Source: an uncultured Pseudomonadales bacterium (GTDB taxonomy: Bacteria > Pseudomonadota > Gammaproteobacteria > Pseudomonadales > Azotimanducaceae). Taken from it: 64,000 bases of DNA. A model generated the notes under the pieces. That model was not told the origin of the DNA. It did not search any database and worked only from the letters and a program-made list of their open reading frames with translations. The position numbers and the translations under genes were made by a program. The stretch lies in NCBI GenBank assembly GCA_937775265.1, contig CALKBV010000011.1, forward strand, positions 186,001 through 250,000. The letters run 5' to 3'. Of the stretch, positions 52,981-62,406 are shown piece by piece. Within the stretch, counting starts at the first letter, position 1; the number at the start of each line of letters is the position of its first letter.

Positions 52981-55900
52981 TGAAATATTTTTTTACTCTG
53001 AGCTTTATGTCGCTACTTCTCTGCTGTGTACAAAGCGTCTCTGCGTCGGAAGCAAGTGTATATGTGGACAGGGTCTATGACGAAATCCCCCCGGCTCCTA
53101 AATCCCAGTCTATGGCGGAGGCGCTGCAGAAAAGTGCTGGTTGTCAATCCTGTCATACCACAACCGACAGTATGACCATGCACGAGAGTCCTGGAGTAGT
53201 GCTTGGCTGCACAGATTGTCACGGCGGTGATGCAAACATCTTTACAATGGAAGGTGATATTAAGAATAAAAACCTCATGGGACAGGCGCATGTGCTGCCC
53301 AGTTACCCGGAAGATTGGCATTATCCGCACAGCGCTAACCCAGAAGCCTCTTACACGTTGTTAAATCGGGAGGCGAAGGAGTTTGTTCGCTTTGTTAATC
53401 CGTCGGATTTGCGCGTCGCCAAAGAAGCATGCGGTGCATGCCACCTTGAGACTGTGCAGGCTGCCAAACGCAGTATTATGGCTACCAGTGCTATGTTCTT
53501 GGGCGCTGCGACCTACGCTAACAATGTTCTTCCTTTCAAGAAATATATTTTAGGAGAAGCCTACACCCCTGACGGTGAACCTAGTGCGATTAAAGGGCCG
53601 CCATTGAAGGATGCTGACGCCAACTGGGATTCACATGGCGTTCTGCCAGTGCTTTATCCATTCCCAACGTGGGAAACTACGCCACCGGGTGATATTTTCA
53701 GAGTATTCGAGCGTGGCGGCAGAAACATAAGTAATCTGTTTCCTGAAACTGGGTTGCCCAACGCGTTGGGCCTAATACAACGGATCGAAGAACCGGGTCG
53801 ACCCGATTTTAGGCAGTCAAATCGGGGCCCGGGGACAGGTGGCCGAATATCTGTACCGGTGCTTAATGTGCATAAGACCCGGTTAAATGATCCGCTTATG
53901 TGGTTTTTGGGTACAAATGACAATCCTGGTGACTATAGGACCTCAGGTTGCGGGGCTTGCCATGTCGTCTATGCTAATGATCGAGATCCAAGACATTCTG
54001 GCCCTTACGCAGCGAGTTTGGTCATACACGGGAAAATCCCAGACCAGTGACCCGACCATCTCGAAGGCAAGAGGAGTGGGCACCCGCTCAAGCATGCATT
54101 TACGCGGTCGATTCCCACCGCCAGCTGTATGTCATGCCATATGCATCAACCCAACATGTTCGTTAACTCTTTTATGGGTTACACCATGTGGGATTACGAA
54201 TCTGATGCACCTGCCATGTTCCCAAAGAAACAGAAGTATCCGACTGATGAGGAAGTCAGGAAGACCAATGCACGTAATCCCAGAAGGTGCGGCACCGCTT
54301 GGCCTTTGGTCTGACCCTGAGTTTTCAAAAAATGTCTCGGATCTTAACCCCACACTGAAGAATACTCAGTTTGCTGACTATCACGGTCCATGGCTGGAAC
54401 TTTCGAGCAGTTTTCAAGAAAGATCGCAAAGGAAATCTGCTGGATGCCGAAGGGAGCGTGGTTGAACCAGATGATCCCGACAAGTTCGATAAGGCAGTGC
54501 ATATGTCCAGTGTTCATCTGGATGTCGGTATGCATTGTGTCGATTGTCATTTTTCCCAGGACAATCATGGGAATGGCCATATCTATGGCGAAGTAGCCAA
54601 TGCAGTCGAGATCGATTGCGTCGATTGCCACGGCACAGCGACCGAATACCCCAGTTTGAAGACATCAGGGCCAGCAGCGCCGCCAGGCGGCACAGACCTG
54701 TCGCTGATAAGAAACCCGGATGGGCAATCGAGGTTTAGTTGGAGGGAAGGGAAACTTTTTCAGCGAAGCCTTCTCTGGCCGGATCGTGAATGGGAACTAA
54801 GCTTAGTGAAAGACTCAGTCGAGAAGAGCCATCCTCAATATAATGAGAAGGCTGCTCGAGCGAAGTTGATGTCAAAAGATTCGAAGAACCAATCCTGGGG
54901 CACCGAAGCCGCTGAATCTGAGCTGGCCCATGGCAACGACAACATGGAATGCTACAGCTGTCACCAATCGTGGACCACAAGTTGTGGTGGGTGTCATTTA
55001 CCGATTGAGGCGAACTGGAAAGCTGACAGTAAGCATTATGAAGGCGGCACGACTAGAAACTATGCGACGTATAATCCCCAGGTCGCACGAGACCAGATAT
55101 TTATGCTTGGACGCCGCGGAGAAATCAACGGTGGCAGAATCACACCGCTTCGATCTAGTTCGGCCCTGGTGCTGTCTTCCACTAATTCGAGCAGGGAACG
55201 TATTTACGTCCAGCAACCACCGATCTCAGCAAGTGGCTATAGTTCCCAGGCTATTAATCCGCACTTTTCACATACTGTTCGAAAAACTGAGACTCGTGTG
55301 TGTTCAGACTGCCACCTCGCGGAAGAAAGCGATAACAACGCGATTATGGCGCAGACGCTTGGGTATGGAACTGACTTCATAGATTTTATAGGCTTTCATA
55401 CTTGGGTGGGCACCGATGGCTCAGTAGAGGCGGTGCAAGTTACCGAGTGGTCTGAACCGCAAGCGGTAATTGGCAGCTATTTGCAGAAAATTGTCTACCC
55501 TGACTTTTTTGAAGAGCACGTCGAGCGAGAGCTTGAATTGAAGATTGGCCACCGTCATCGCTCTGGAGAAGTTAACTGTCTTCAGTTAAGAGGCGAGTAT
55601 TTATTTGCAGCTGCTGGTGATAAAGGAATGGTGGTTTACGATGTTGCGGGCATCGGTAATAAAGGGATCAGTCAAAAAATAATCACTTCTCCCGCATCAA
55701 AACTTGGACAGAGCACGAGAATTAAGAGCGCAAACGCGACGTGCCTTTCAATGATCACTACTCAACCGATTGCGCCAGAACGCAATACAGGCAAGCTGAT
55801 GCGTGAGGTTAATCAAGAAAAGCCAACCCATCCGATCTATAACTATGTCGCAATAACTGACTCTCTTGAAGGCTTAATCCTTACTGATGTAGGCACTCTT

Positions 55901-56749
55901 TCTGACGGGGAACCAAGGAACAACTTTTTAAAGCGAGCGCTTACGTGGAATGTAGATGGCGTGTTGGACGGCGCCAGAGACATTGAAGTGGGTGGTCGTT
56001 ATGCGTACATCGTAGCCAATGCAGGGTTGGTAGTGCTCGACATGGATACTCCCTTAGCGCCGTCGCTCGTTGCGACGGTCCCACTTAATAACGGCCACGA
56101 TGTTATTCAGCAATTCCGGTTCCTTTTTGTCACTGATGATGATGGTCTGAAGACGATCGATATTACTGATGTTAGTAAACCACGGTTGTTAGACGGTAAT
56201 ACCATTGCTCTTGCTGATGCTAACCGAGTATTTGTGGCTCGAACATTTGCGTATGTTGCAGCGGGTAGTGACGGTCTAGTGATCGTAGACGTTTCAGACC
56301 CGACTCAGTTAAAGGAATACCAGCGCTTTAACGATGGAATAGGGGATGCTAGGGACGTTGTTGTAGCGACAACTAACGCGAGCTTATTTGCTTATGTGGC
56401 GGATGGTGAAGCTGGACTCAAGGTCGTTCAGTTGACCTCACCGGAATCACAGCCAAGGTACTATGGTTTCAGCCCGGACCCAATGCCTGAGCTTATCGCG
56501 CGCTATCCTACGAAGAAACCCGCAATTAGTTTATCTCGTGGGCTTGAGCGCGATAGAGCGGTTGATGAAAGCGGAGGGCAGGTTGCCGTATTCAGTCGGG
56601 TCGGGTCGGGCCCTTTGTCTGAATCCGATATGCATAAGATGTATCTAGACAAAGATGGCAAGCCGTGGTTTGTGTCAGATGACGTTCCGCCTGGAGTAAA
56701 TCCACCTGAAGCAAATCCACCTGAAGCCGTTTCAGGGAAACCAGAATGA
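52980..56749 (+). CDS. Decaheme cytochrome c with LVIVD-like propeller, several frameshifts
   Basis: About 1,255 residues when repaired, exported (MKYFFTLSFMSLLLCCVQSV, cleavage near SAS). Ten CxxCH sites: CQSCH, CTDCH, CGACH, CGACH, CMSCH, CVDCH, CVDCH, CYSCH, CGGCH, CSDCH. From about residue 850 come repeats of the LVIVD type (YAYIVANAGLVVLDMD, FLFVTDDDGLKTIDITD, YVAAGSDGLVIVDVSDPTQL), likely a seven-bladed beta-propeller. The tail repeats NPPEA. Frame breaks cluster at 54010-54030 (mixed indels), 54063-54078, the CCC at 54279-54281 and the T at 54387. Conserved text resumes after each: GHPLKHAFTRSIPTASCM, RNPEGAAPLGLW, YHGHGWNFRAVF. It is probably periplasmic or surface-exposed in complex with the barrel. 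Confidence 0.83.
56698..56727 (+). repeat. Tandem 15-bp repeat encoding NPPEA
   Basis: Two perfect copies of AAATCCACCTGAAGC (56698-56712 and 56713-56727) encode a Pro-rich tail near the C-terminus of the decaheme propeller protein. Such repeats change copy number easily and usually act as flexible linkers. Confidence 0.8.
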
Positions 56750-58032
56750 TTAAACCTGGCTTAGTTGTATACATGTTGCTGGTTACAAGTCTGTTGCTTA
56801 CTTCGGCAATGCAGGCTGAAACGTTGCCACAACACGCTGAGGAAGCGCACCTAGGTGTTGCCACTTGCGCCTCTAGCGTGTGCCATGGCTCGGTTCGCCC
56901 TCGGTCGTCTTCGTCCGTGTTGCAAAACGAATATGTTGTATGGAGTCGATTGGACTCACATCGTAATGCTTACAACATCCTTTTCAGTGAGGAATCCCGG
57001 TGGATAGCTAAAAACTTGGGGTTGGAAAATGCGCACGAGGCTGAAGTATGTTTGGATTGTCATGCTGACAATGTGGCTCATGAAAAACGCGGTGACCGAT
57101 TTCAGATAAACGATGGCGTTGGCTGTGAAGGTTGTCACGGTGGCGCGGAGCGGTATTTGGCGAGTCACACTGACCCAGGACAGACTCATCAGGATAATAT
57201 TGATGCCGGGATGTATCCAACCGATCGAATAGAGGATCGAGCCAAATTATGTCTTTCTTGTCACCTTGGCGATGATCAAAAAATAGCCAGTCACGAAATA
57301 ATGGGAGCAGGTCACCCGAGGTTGTCTTTTGAACTGGATACATTCGATGTTCTGCAGCCGGCTCACTACACATTGGATGATGACTACAAAACAAAAAAGT
57401 GGTCAGCTGATCATGTCACGGTGTGGGCGCTTGGACAGGTAGAAGCAGGGTATCAGACTCTAAGGTTGATCGAGTCCCACCTCTCCAATGGGAAGCTTTT
57501 TCCAGAGCTCAGTTTGTTTGATTGTCATGCATGTCATCACTCTATGTCAGACCTACGCTGGCAACCTCAGCGACTTACCGGGCTACCTCCGGGTTCTGTC
57601 AGGCTAAACGATTCGAGTTTTGCAATGCTGTTCCCCATTGCCAGAGTGGTTGCGCCGAGTCAGGTAGCTAAACTGGAAGAACAGATCAAGCAATTGCATC
57701 GAGTGGTCGTTGAGAAAGAGGATGTTAAGAAGTCCGTTCGTGCATTAAACGATACCCTCGATACTCTCAAAGCATCAGTCAAAAAGTTCGACAAGCTCTT
57801 TGATAAATCTAAATCGCTTCTTGGTGATGTTGTGGCGATAGGTAGGGCAGGAGAAGTTCAGGATTATGTGGAGGCTGAGCAAGCGGTAATGGCGATTGAT
57901 TTGTTGATGAGGGCGACAGGTGAGCACGAATTGCATAAGAAATGGGTCGATCAGCTCTATGCTGCAGTTGAGGATGAAGATACCTTTGACCCTTATTCCT
58001 TCGCGGACATCATGCAGAGCGCTACTTTCTGA
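56746..58032 (+). CDS. Cytochrome c554-like multiheme cytochrome with coiled coil
   Basis: A 428-residue exported protein (LVVYMLLVTSLLLTSAMQAE signal). Four CxxCH sites (CLDCH, CEGCH, CLSCH, CHACH) plus CASSVCH, a CX4CH arrangement, place it near the cytochrome c554 family, which often starts with a CxxxxCH-like first haem site. Free His residues in GAGHPRLSFE and THQDN could be axial ligands. Residues about 305-360 (KLEEQIKQLHRVVVEKEDVK onward) look like a coiled coil. ATG 56746 overlaps the stop of the decaheme gene (ATGA). It is the last gene of the operon, with 130 bases before the P450. It probably shuttles electrons in the periplasm. Confidence 0.87.
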   Translation: MIKPGLVVYMLLVTSLLLTSAMQAETLPQHAEEAHLGVATCASSVCHGSVRPRSSSSVLQNEYVVWSRLDSHRNAYNILFSEESRWIAKNLGLENAHEAEVCLDCHADNVAHEKRGDRFQINDGVGCEGCHGGAERYLASHTDPGQTHQDNIDAGMYPTDRIEDRAKLCLSCHLGDDQKIASHEIMGAGHPRLSFELDTFDVLQPAHYTLDDDYKTKKWSADHVTVWALGQVEAGYQTLRLIESHLSNGKLFPELSLFDCHACHHSMSDLRWQPQRLTGLPPGSVRLNDSSFAMLFPIARVVAPSQVAKLEEQIKQLHRVVVEKEDVKKSVRALNDTLDTLKASVKKFDKLFDKSKSLLGDVVAIGRAGEVQDYVEAEQAVMAIDLLMRATGEHELHKKWVDQLYAAVEDEDTFDPYSFADIMQSATF

Positions 58033-58167
58033 CGCCAGCTTGTGCATAATCCTGCTGGACAGAATTTTCTGGTACCAAAAGTGTGGGCAATGAAATTTGT
58101 GCACCGACAATATTCCACGTCTTATGGCAAAATCCTCGATTCTTATTCCTATACTTAGTCACATGCA

Positions 58168-59496
58168 ATGACCGAAGCTCTCATCACACCTCAACCCATT
58201 AATATCAGCTTTCTTGAAACGCTCAAGTTCATCAAGCAAAGCTACAATTACCCACTTGAACACAGCCAGCATCTTCGCGAGAGATTTGGAAATGTTGTTA
58301 TGCAACGCGCGGGACGCGTGAACATCGTGCATTTGTTTGGAGCGGACGCAGCGCAACTATGTCTTATGAACCCCGACCAAACTTTCTCAAACAAGAAGGC
58401 ATGGGACATGATCATTGGTCGTATTTTCCCTAACGGTCTGATGCTTCGTGATGGAGTTGATCATCGATACCATCGACGACTCATGCAGGTGGGGTTCAAA
58501 AGTAAGGCAATGCAAGGTTATCTGAGACAAATGACACCTCAAGTTGAGCGAACACTGGCCACATGGTGTGATTCGCAAAGAACCGAATTAGCGGCTTATC
58601 CGGCCTTCAAGCAGATGACACTGGACCTTGCTGCAACGATTTTTTTAGGTATGGACTTGGGGCCCGGTGCGAATAAGCTCAATAAGGCGTTCGAAGCGAC
58701 GGTCGCCGCCTCTATGCCTCGAATTCCTCTCGCCATACCCGGCACAATATTGTATCGCGGCATTCAGGCACGCAAGTTCATGTGTCGTTATTTTTTGGAT
58801 CAAGTCGCCAACAAGCGCGCCAGTAAAGATCAAGATTTGTTTGCGCTACTCTGTCGTGCAGAAGATGAAGACGGCAATAGGTATACCGACCAGGAGATCG
58901 TCGATCACATGATTTTCCTGATGATGGCAGCTCATGATACAACGACCAGTACGCTGACGAGCATGGTGTACTTGTTAGCCAAGCATCCCCATTGGCAAGA
59001 TAGATTACGCGCTGAGGTGCATTCACTTGGCACCGAACCCCTAACTCACGAAAGCCTGGCAAAAATGAGTCAAACCGATTGGGTAATCAAAGAAACCTTA
59101 CGGCTCTATCCGCCGCTGTCGACCCTGCCCAAGTTCAGTAACCGATCATTTGAGCACAATGGTTATCTTATACCTTCGGATACGTTGGTGATCACCTATC
59201 CTATCCATACTCATTATATGGAGGAGTATTGGGACAATCCGACGATGTTTGATCCGGAGCGGTTTAGTTCCGGGAGGAGTGAGCACAAACGACACAACTA
59301 CAGCTGGGTACCATTTAGTGGAGGGGCCCATATGTGTATTGGCCTGCACTTCGCTGATATGCAGATCAAACTGGTGATAGCTGAATTGCTTCGAAATTTT
59401 CGCATCAGCGTGCCCGCTGATTACGTGATGCCCGTACAACAATCGCCTATTTCAAAGCCAAAAGACAAGTTGCCTATCGTGCTCGAACGTTGTTAG
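58168..59496 (+). CDS. Cytochrome P450
   Basis: A 442-residue P450 without a membrane anchor. The I-helix is MMAAHDTTTSTLTSM, the ExxR motif is in IKETLRLYPPLSTLPKFSN, and the haem loop is VPFSGGAHMCIGLHFADMQI with the proximal Cys. The pattern resembles CYP51/CYP26-like microsomal-type classes and differs clearly from the CYP153-like enzyme at 36.6 kb. It is downstream of the multiheme operon by 130 bases. No dedicated ferredoxin was seen. The substrate cannot be assigned. No Shine-Dalgarno sequence is evident before ATG 58168. Confidence 0.9.
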   Translation: MTEALITPQPINISFLETLKFIKQSYNYPLEHSQHLRERFGNVVMQRAGRVNIVHLFGADAAQLCLMNPDQTFSNKKAWDMIIGRIFPNGLMLRDGVDHRYHRRLMQVGFKSKAMQGYLRQMTPQVERTLATWCDSQRTELAAYPAFKQMTLDLAATIFLGMDLGPGANKLNKAFEATVAASMPRIPLAIPGTILYRGIQARKFMCRYFLDQVANKRASKDQDLFALLCRAEDEDGNRYTDQEIVDHMIFLMMAAHDTTTSTLTSMVYLLAKHPHWQDRLRAEVHSLGTEPLTHESLAKMSQTDWVIKETLRLYPPLSTLPKFSNRSFEHNGYLIPSDTLVITYPIHTHYMEEYWDNPTMFDPERFSSGRSEHKRHNYSWVPFSGGAHMCIGLHFADMQIKLVIAELLRNFRISVPADYVMPVQQSPISKPKDKLPIVLERC

Positions 59497-59506
59497 TTAG
59501 TTATCG

Positions 59507-59523
59507 GGCGCTTTCCCTGCGCC
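59507..59523. terminator. Hairpin between convergent P450 and phosphotransferase genes
   Basis: GGCGC (59507-59511) pairs with GCGCC (59519-59523) around TTTCCCT, followed by ATTTT. It is positioned ten bases after the P450 stop and 17 before the converging gene. A weak but plausible terminator. Confidence 0.45.
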
Positions 59524-59539
59524 ATTTTGAGAAGCTGTC

Positions 59540-60580
59540 CTAGAGCCGGTTGACTGCCTCTTCTGACAGTTCCAGGGAGACTTCAATCCGGCTTCGCATG
59601 TGTTCCAGGTCTACGCCTTCTGAGCTTTTCTTACCCTCCATATACCTCGCGTACACGCCGTGTACGATGCACGCTGATTTCCAACGATTGAAGCCGGTGT
59701 AGTAGTCCAGGTTTGAAAGGTCCCGCCCGGTCCTGGTTCCGTATCTTGTGGCCATCTCGGTACGAGTTGGAAAGCCAGCAACGGCTGTAGCAGCCTCCGG
59801 GGAAATCGGGATTGTATCCGCAGGGTCCGGGAAGAAATTCAGCGCATAAGCGAGGTCAGCGAGAGGATCCCCCAGTGTGGAAATTTCCCAGTCTACGACT
59901 GCCGCCACCGTGGAATCAGGTCCGGTTAGGCAGTTGTGCAATCCATAGTCGCCGTGAACCACACGTGCTTTTTCTTGTTCCGGGAGGTTTTCCAGGAAAA
60001 ACTGCTGCAGCTCGTGGGCGCGTGCATCATCAAAACCAGCGCCTTCAATTGATGAAGTCCACGATCGATACCAGGTTTTCAATTGTCGTCCAACGTAGCT
60101 GTCTCTTTTACCCAGGTCGCTCAGGCCAATCTCATCCGGGTCAAGAGAATGAAGATCTGCAAGAACATCAATGAATGAATTCGCGAGTGTGAGCCGTTTT
60201 GCCTCGGGTACCCATCCCTCTGTTTCTTCATTGTTGTAAAGCGGCCTGCCATTGATGCAACCCATGACGTAGAACCAGGCGCCAGTAACATCCGGGCTTT
60301 CGCAAAAACCCAGTGCCTCTGGTACCGGTACGGCAGTTGGTCCAAGCGCCGAGATGAGTGACCATTCGCGACTCATATCATGTGCTTTGGGTAGTAGCTG
60401 ACCCTGAGGTGGTCTTCGGATGACAGCTTCCTTGCCATTACCATCTTCAAGCTTATAGGTAAGATTGGAATGCCCGCCTTCCAACCTTGTCCACACAAAT
60501 GGCGGCGAAAGGCTGGGAATATTACTGGCTATCCATGCTTCGACGGCATCGACCGTATAGCCTTCTGGTGCATCTGTCAT
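59540..60580 (-). CDS. ACAD10/11-type phosphotransferase
   Basis: Protein-kinase-like phosphotransferase of 346 residues. The catalytic loop is VVHGDYGLHNCLTGPDSTVA (HGDYGLHN) with AVVDWEISTLGDPLADLAY as the metal-binding Asp segment. LEGGHSNLTYKLEDGN is the glycine-rich N-lobe. This is the APH branch related to the kinase domain of human ACAD10/11, which phosphorylates 4-hydroxy-acyl-CoA for degradation. Such a role would fit the acyl-CoA genes in the window, but is inference. ATG 60580 has GAGG eight bases upstream. Confidence 0.88.
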   Translation of the reverse strand: MTDAPEGYTVDAVEAWIASNIPSLSPPFVWTRLEGGHSNLTYKLEDGNGKEAVIRRPPQGQLLPKAHDMSREWSLISALGPTAVPVPEALGFCESPDVTGAWFYVMGCINGRPLYNNEETEGWVPEAKRLTLANSFIDVLADLHSLDPDEIGLSDLGKRDSYVGRQLKTWYRSWTSSIEGAGFDDARAHELQQFFLENLPEQEKARVVHGDYGLHNCLTGPDSTVAAVVDWEISTLGDPLADLAYALNFFPDPADTIPISPEAATAVAGFPTRTEMATRYGTRTGRDLSNLDYYTGFNRWKSACIVHGVYARYMEGKKSSEGVDLEHMRSRIEVSLELSEEAVNRL

Positions 60581-60731
60581 TTAGAGACCTCATTAGTGAT
60601 GTGCAGAATGTAACGAACTTTGGCTGCTGAGTAAAAACTAAATAAGGAATATTTTTCGAAATGAAGTATCCATCTCCCTATTTAAGGGTAGAGGTTTTGA
60701 AGTACTTCGTGAAACCGCTCAATTCTTTAGT

Positions 60732-61145
60732 GTGCCGGTTCTTCAGGTGCTGGTTCTTATGTCGTTGCTATCAGCAGTAGAAATCAGATTATGCCCCATG
60801 AACTGCGCGATCACTGTCGACCTATCAAGCCTTAATGCTGATCTTGAGCGTGATGTTTGCCGTATCGATGAACTCTGGCAGGAAGGCTTGGCGCGATTTG
60901 GGGGCGGGTTTCTAGCGGGGGAAAGATTTACCGCAGTTGATGCTTCATACTGCTCGGTGGCATTCAGGGTGCAGTCCTACCAGTTGGCAATCTCACCTGA
61001 GTCGTTCGCCTACTGTCAAAAACTGCTTTCGTTGCCTGCAATGAAAGTGTGGGATGCTGCCGCGATCAAAGAGTCCTGGCGTGAAGAAGCTCATGAAGAA
61101 GAGGAGAAGGCAGCAGGTCGTGTCATCGCAGATCGAAGAAAATAG
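60732..61145 (+). pseudogene. Truncated glutathione S-transferase, C-terminal domain only
   Basis: A 137-codon frame encoding only the helical C-terminal half of a glutathione S-transferase: MNCAITVDLSSLNADLERDV, RIDELWQEGLARFGG, FLAGERFTAVDASYCSVAFR and CQKLLSLPAMKVWDA. The N-terminal thioredoxin-fold domain, about 80-100 residues including the glutathione site, is absent, and the 151 bases upstream are too short to hold it. The Glu-rich tail may be an extension. The start is GTG 60732 with no ribosome binding site. It is best read as a remnant of a deletion, although independent translation cannot be excluded. The sequence from 61146 to 61377 holds nothing I can support. Confidence 0.6.
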
Positions 61146-61377
61146 TGCAGGCGAAGGCGGTCTTAAAGCCCATCTCATCCAGTGCGGTGATTGCACGATC
61201 CTGAGTGAGTAGCATGCGGACGGTCAGTTTCGCCATATCCAAACTTGCTGGAAAACTTTCCTGTATGTGCGTTCTGCCGAGACCCGGGCCGCGCGCATCG
61301 GGCCGAACAAGAATTCTAAATTTACCTGGTCAATTTGTGTTAACTGCTCGGTCATTGAAACAACGTCGTCTCAGCCT

Positions 61378-62331
61378 CTAGACATCAAACGTCTCGCCAA
61401 GCATTTCTTCTGACATGCTCCACAGGCGTCGTGCGTCATCAGTCCCCTGAGCCCATTTTGCCCATCCTCCGGTTCCAGCATCGGCAGCGTCTGGTTCAAC
61501 CAGACCGCAATCCTGCGCGTACTGGCCACCGACACCTTCGAGGTCCGGAGACGTTGCCATCCACACAGAAGTTGCGGCTCCGGCAGGTATTTCCTTAAAC
61601 ACCATTGCCGGGGATCCTTCGGGTCTGTTGCCCATGATTGCCTGGATGTCTTCTTCTGACATGTGCCGACCCAGATCGGTCATGATCACGCCGGGGTGTA
61701 CTGCATTGACTCTCACACCGCGATCTTTAAGTCGGTTGTCGAGCTCGATCGAAAACAAAATGTTAGCGGTCTTGGACTGGCCATAGCTTTGGAATTTGTC
61801 ATAGTCACGATGATTAAAATGGATGTCATCGAAATCTACTGGAGCGAAATTGTGTCCGCCCGAGCTAAGGTTCACGACCCTTGCAGGTGAGCCTTTGACC
61901 AGCGCTGGACTTAGCAGGCAGGTCAGCAGGAAATGTCCTAAATGATTCGTTGCGAACTGCATTTCCCACCCCTGTTTGGTTCTACTCAAAGGGCAGGCCA
62001 TGACGCCAGCGTTGTTAATCAGGAGGTTCAACTCGTGGTGATTCGTGAGATAGTTTTTGGCGAAAGCCCTGACGCTATAGGGTTTATCGAGCTCGAGTTC
62101 TCCGACACCGACGTTTGGATTGCCAGTGCTTTCTTTGATCTGGTCGGCCATTGCCTGGGCGCGGTTAAGATCCCTCGCGGCTATGGTGACAGCAGCACCT
62201 TTGGAGGCAAGTGCCCGGGCAGTTTCTGCTCCGAGTCCACCAGAGGCACCGGTCACTATTGCGACTTTACCGGTCAGGTCTATGGCTTCAAGCACATCAT
62301 CTGTCGTGGTTTGCACGCCGAGTTCAGGCAT
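61378..62331 (-). CDS. Short-chain dehydrogenase/reductase (retinol dehydrogenase-like)
   Basis: SDR of 317 residues in the retinol-dehydrogenase-like/WWOX-like group. Motifs are IVTGASGGLGAETARAL, LINNAGVMACPLSRTKQGWE, NLSSGGHNFAPVDFDD and YGQSKTANILFSIEL with the Tyr and Lys. The C-terminal part, with YAQDCGLVEPDAADAGTGG, is characteristic of this group. ATG 62331 has AAGG seven bases upstream. The frame extends to 62370 without support. It is divergent from the MaoC gene pair, and a link to acyl-CoA or steroid breakdown is possible. The substrate is unknown. Confidence 0.88.
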   Translation of the reverse strand: MPELGVQTTTDDVLEAIDLTGKVAIVTGASGGLGAETARALASKGAAVTIAARDLNRAQAMADQIKESTGNPNVGVGELELDKPYSVRAFAKNYLTNHHELNLLINNAGVMACPLSRTKQGWEMQFATNHLGHFLLTCLLSPALVKGSPARVVNLSSGGHNFAPVDFDDIHFNHRDYDKFQSYGQSKTANILFSIELDNRLKDRGVRVNAVHPGVIMTDLGRHMSEEDIQAIMGNRPEGSPAMVFKEIPAGAATSVWMATSPDLEGVGGQYAQDCGLVEPDAADAGTGGWAKWAQGTDDARRLWSMSEEMLGETFDV

Positions 62332-62406
62332 TGTCTTAACCTTAAGGGTTGGGGAGCAAGAGATTAACACTCACCTTCTTGTCAAAACAATATAGACTCG
62401 ATTTCC

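Noticed and set aside
2773-54400. Programmed +1 frameshifting as the cause of the split genes
   Set aside because: The sites share no slippery sequence or stop-codon context, and homopolymer indels explain several.
51142-58032. Direct MtrB/MtrC homology
   Set aside because: I see no MtrB-type N-terminal CxxC motif and the cytochromes have different domain layouts, so only an analogy is claimed.
61146-61377. Minus-strand GNAT-like fragments (MTEQLTQIDQVN and LTQDRAITALDEMGF)
   Set aside because: The two pieces are in different frames, short, and lack an acetyl-CoA motif. Resemblance is too weak for a feature.
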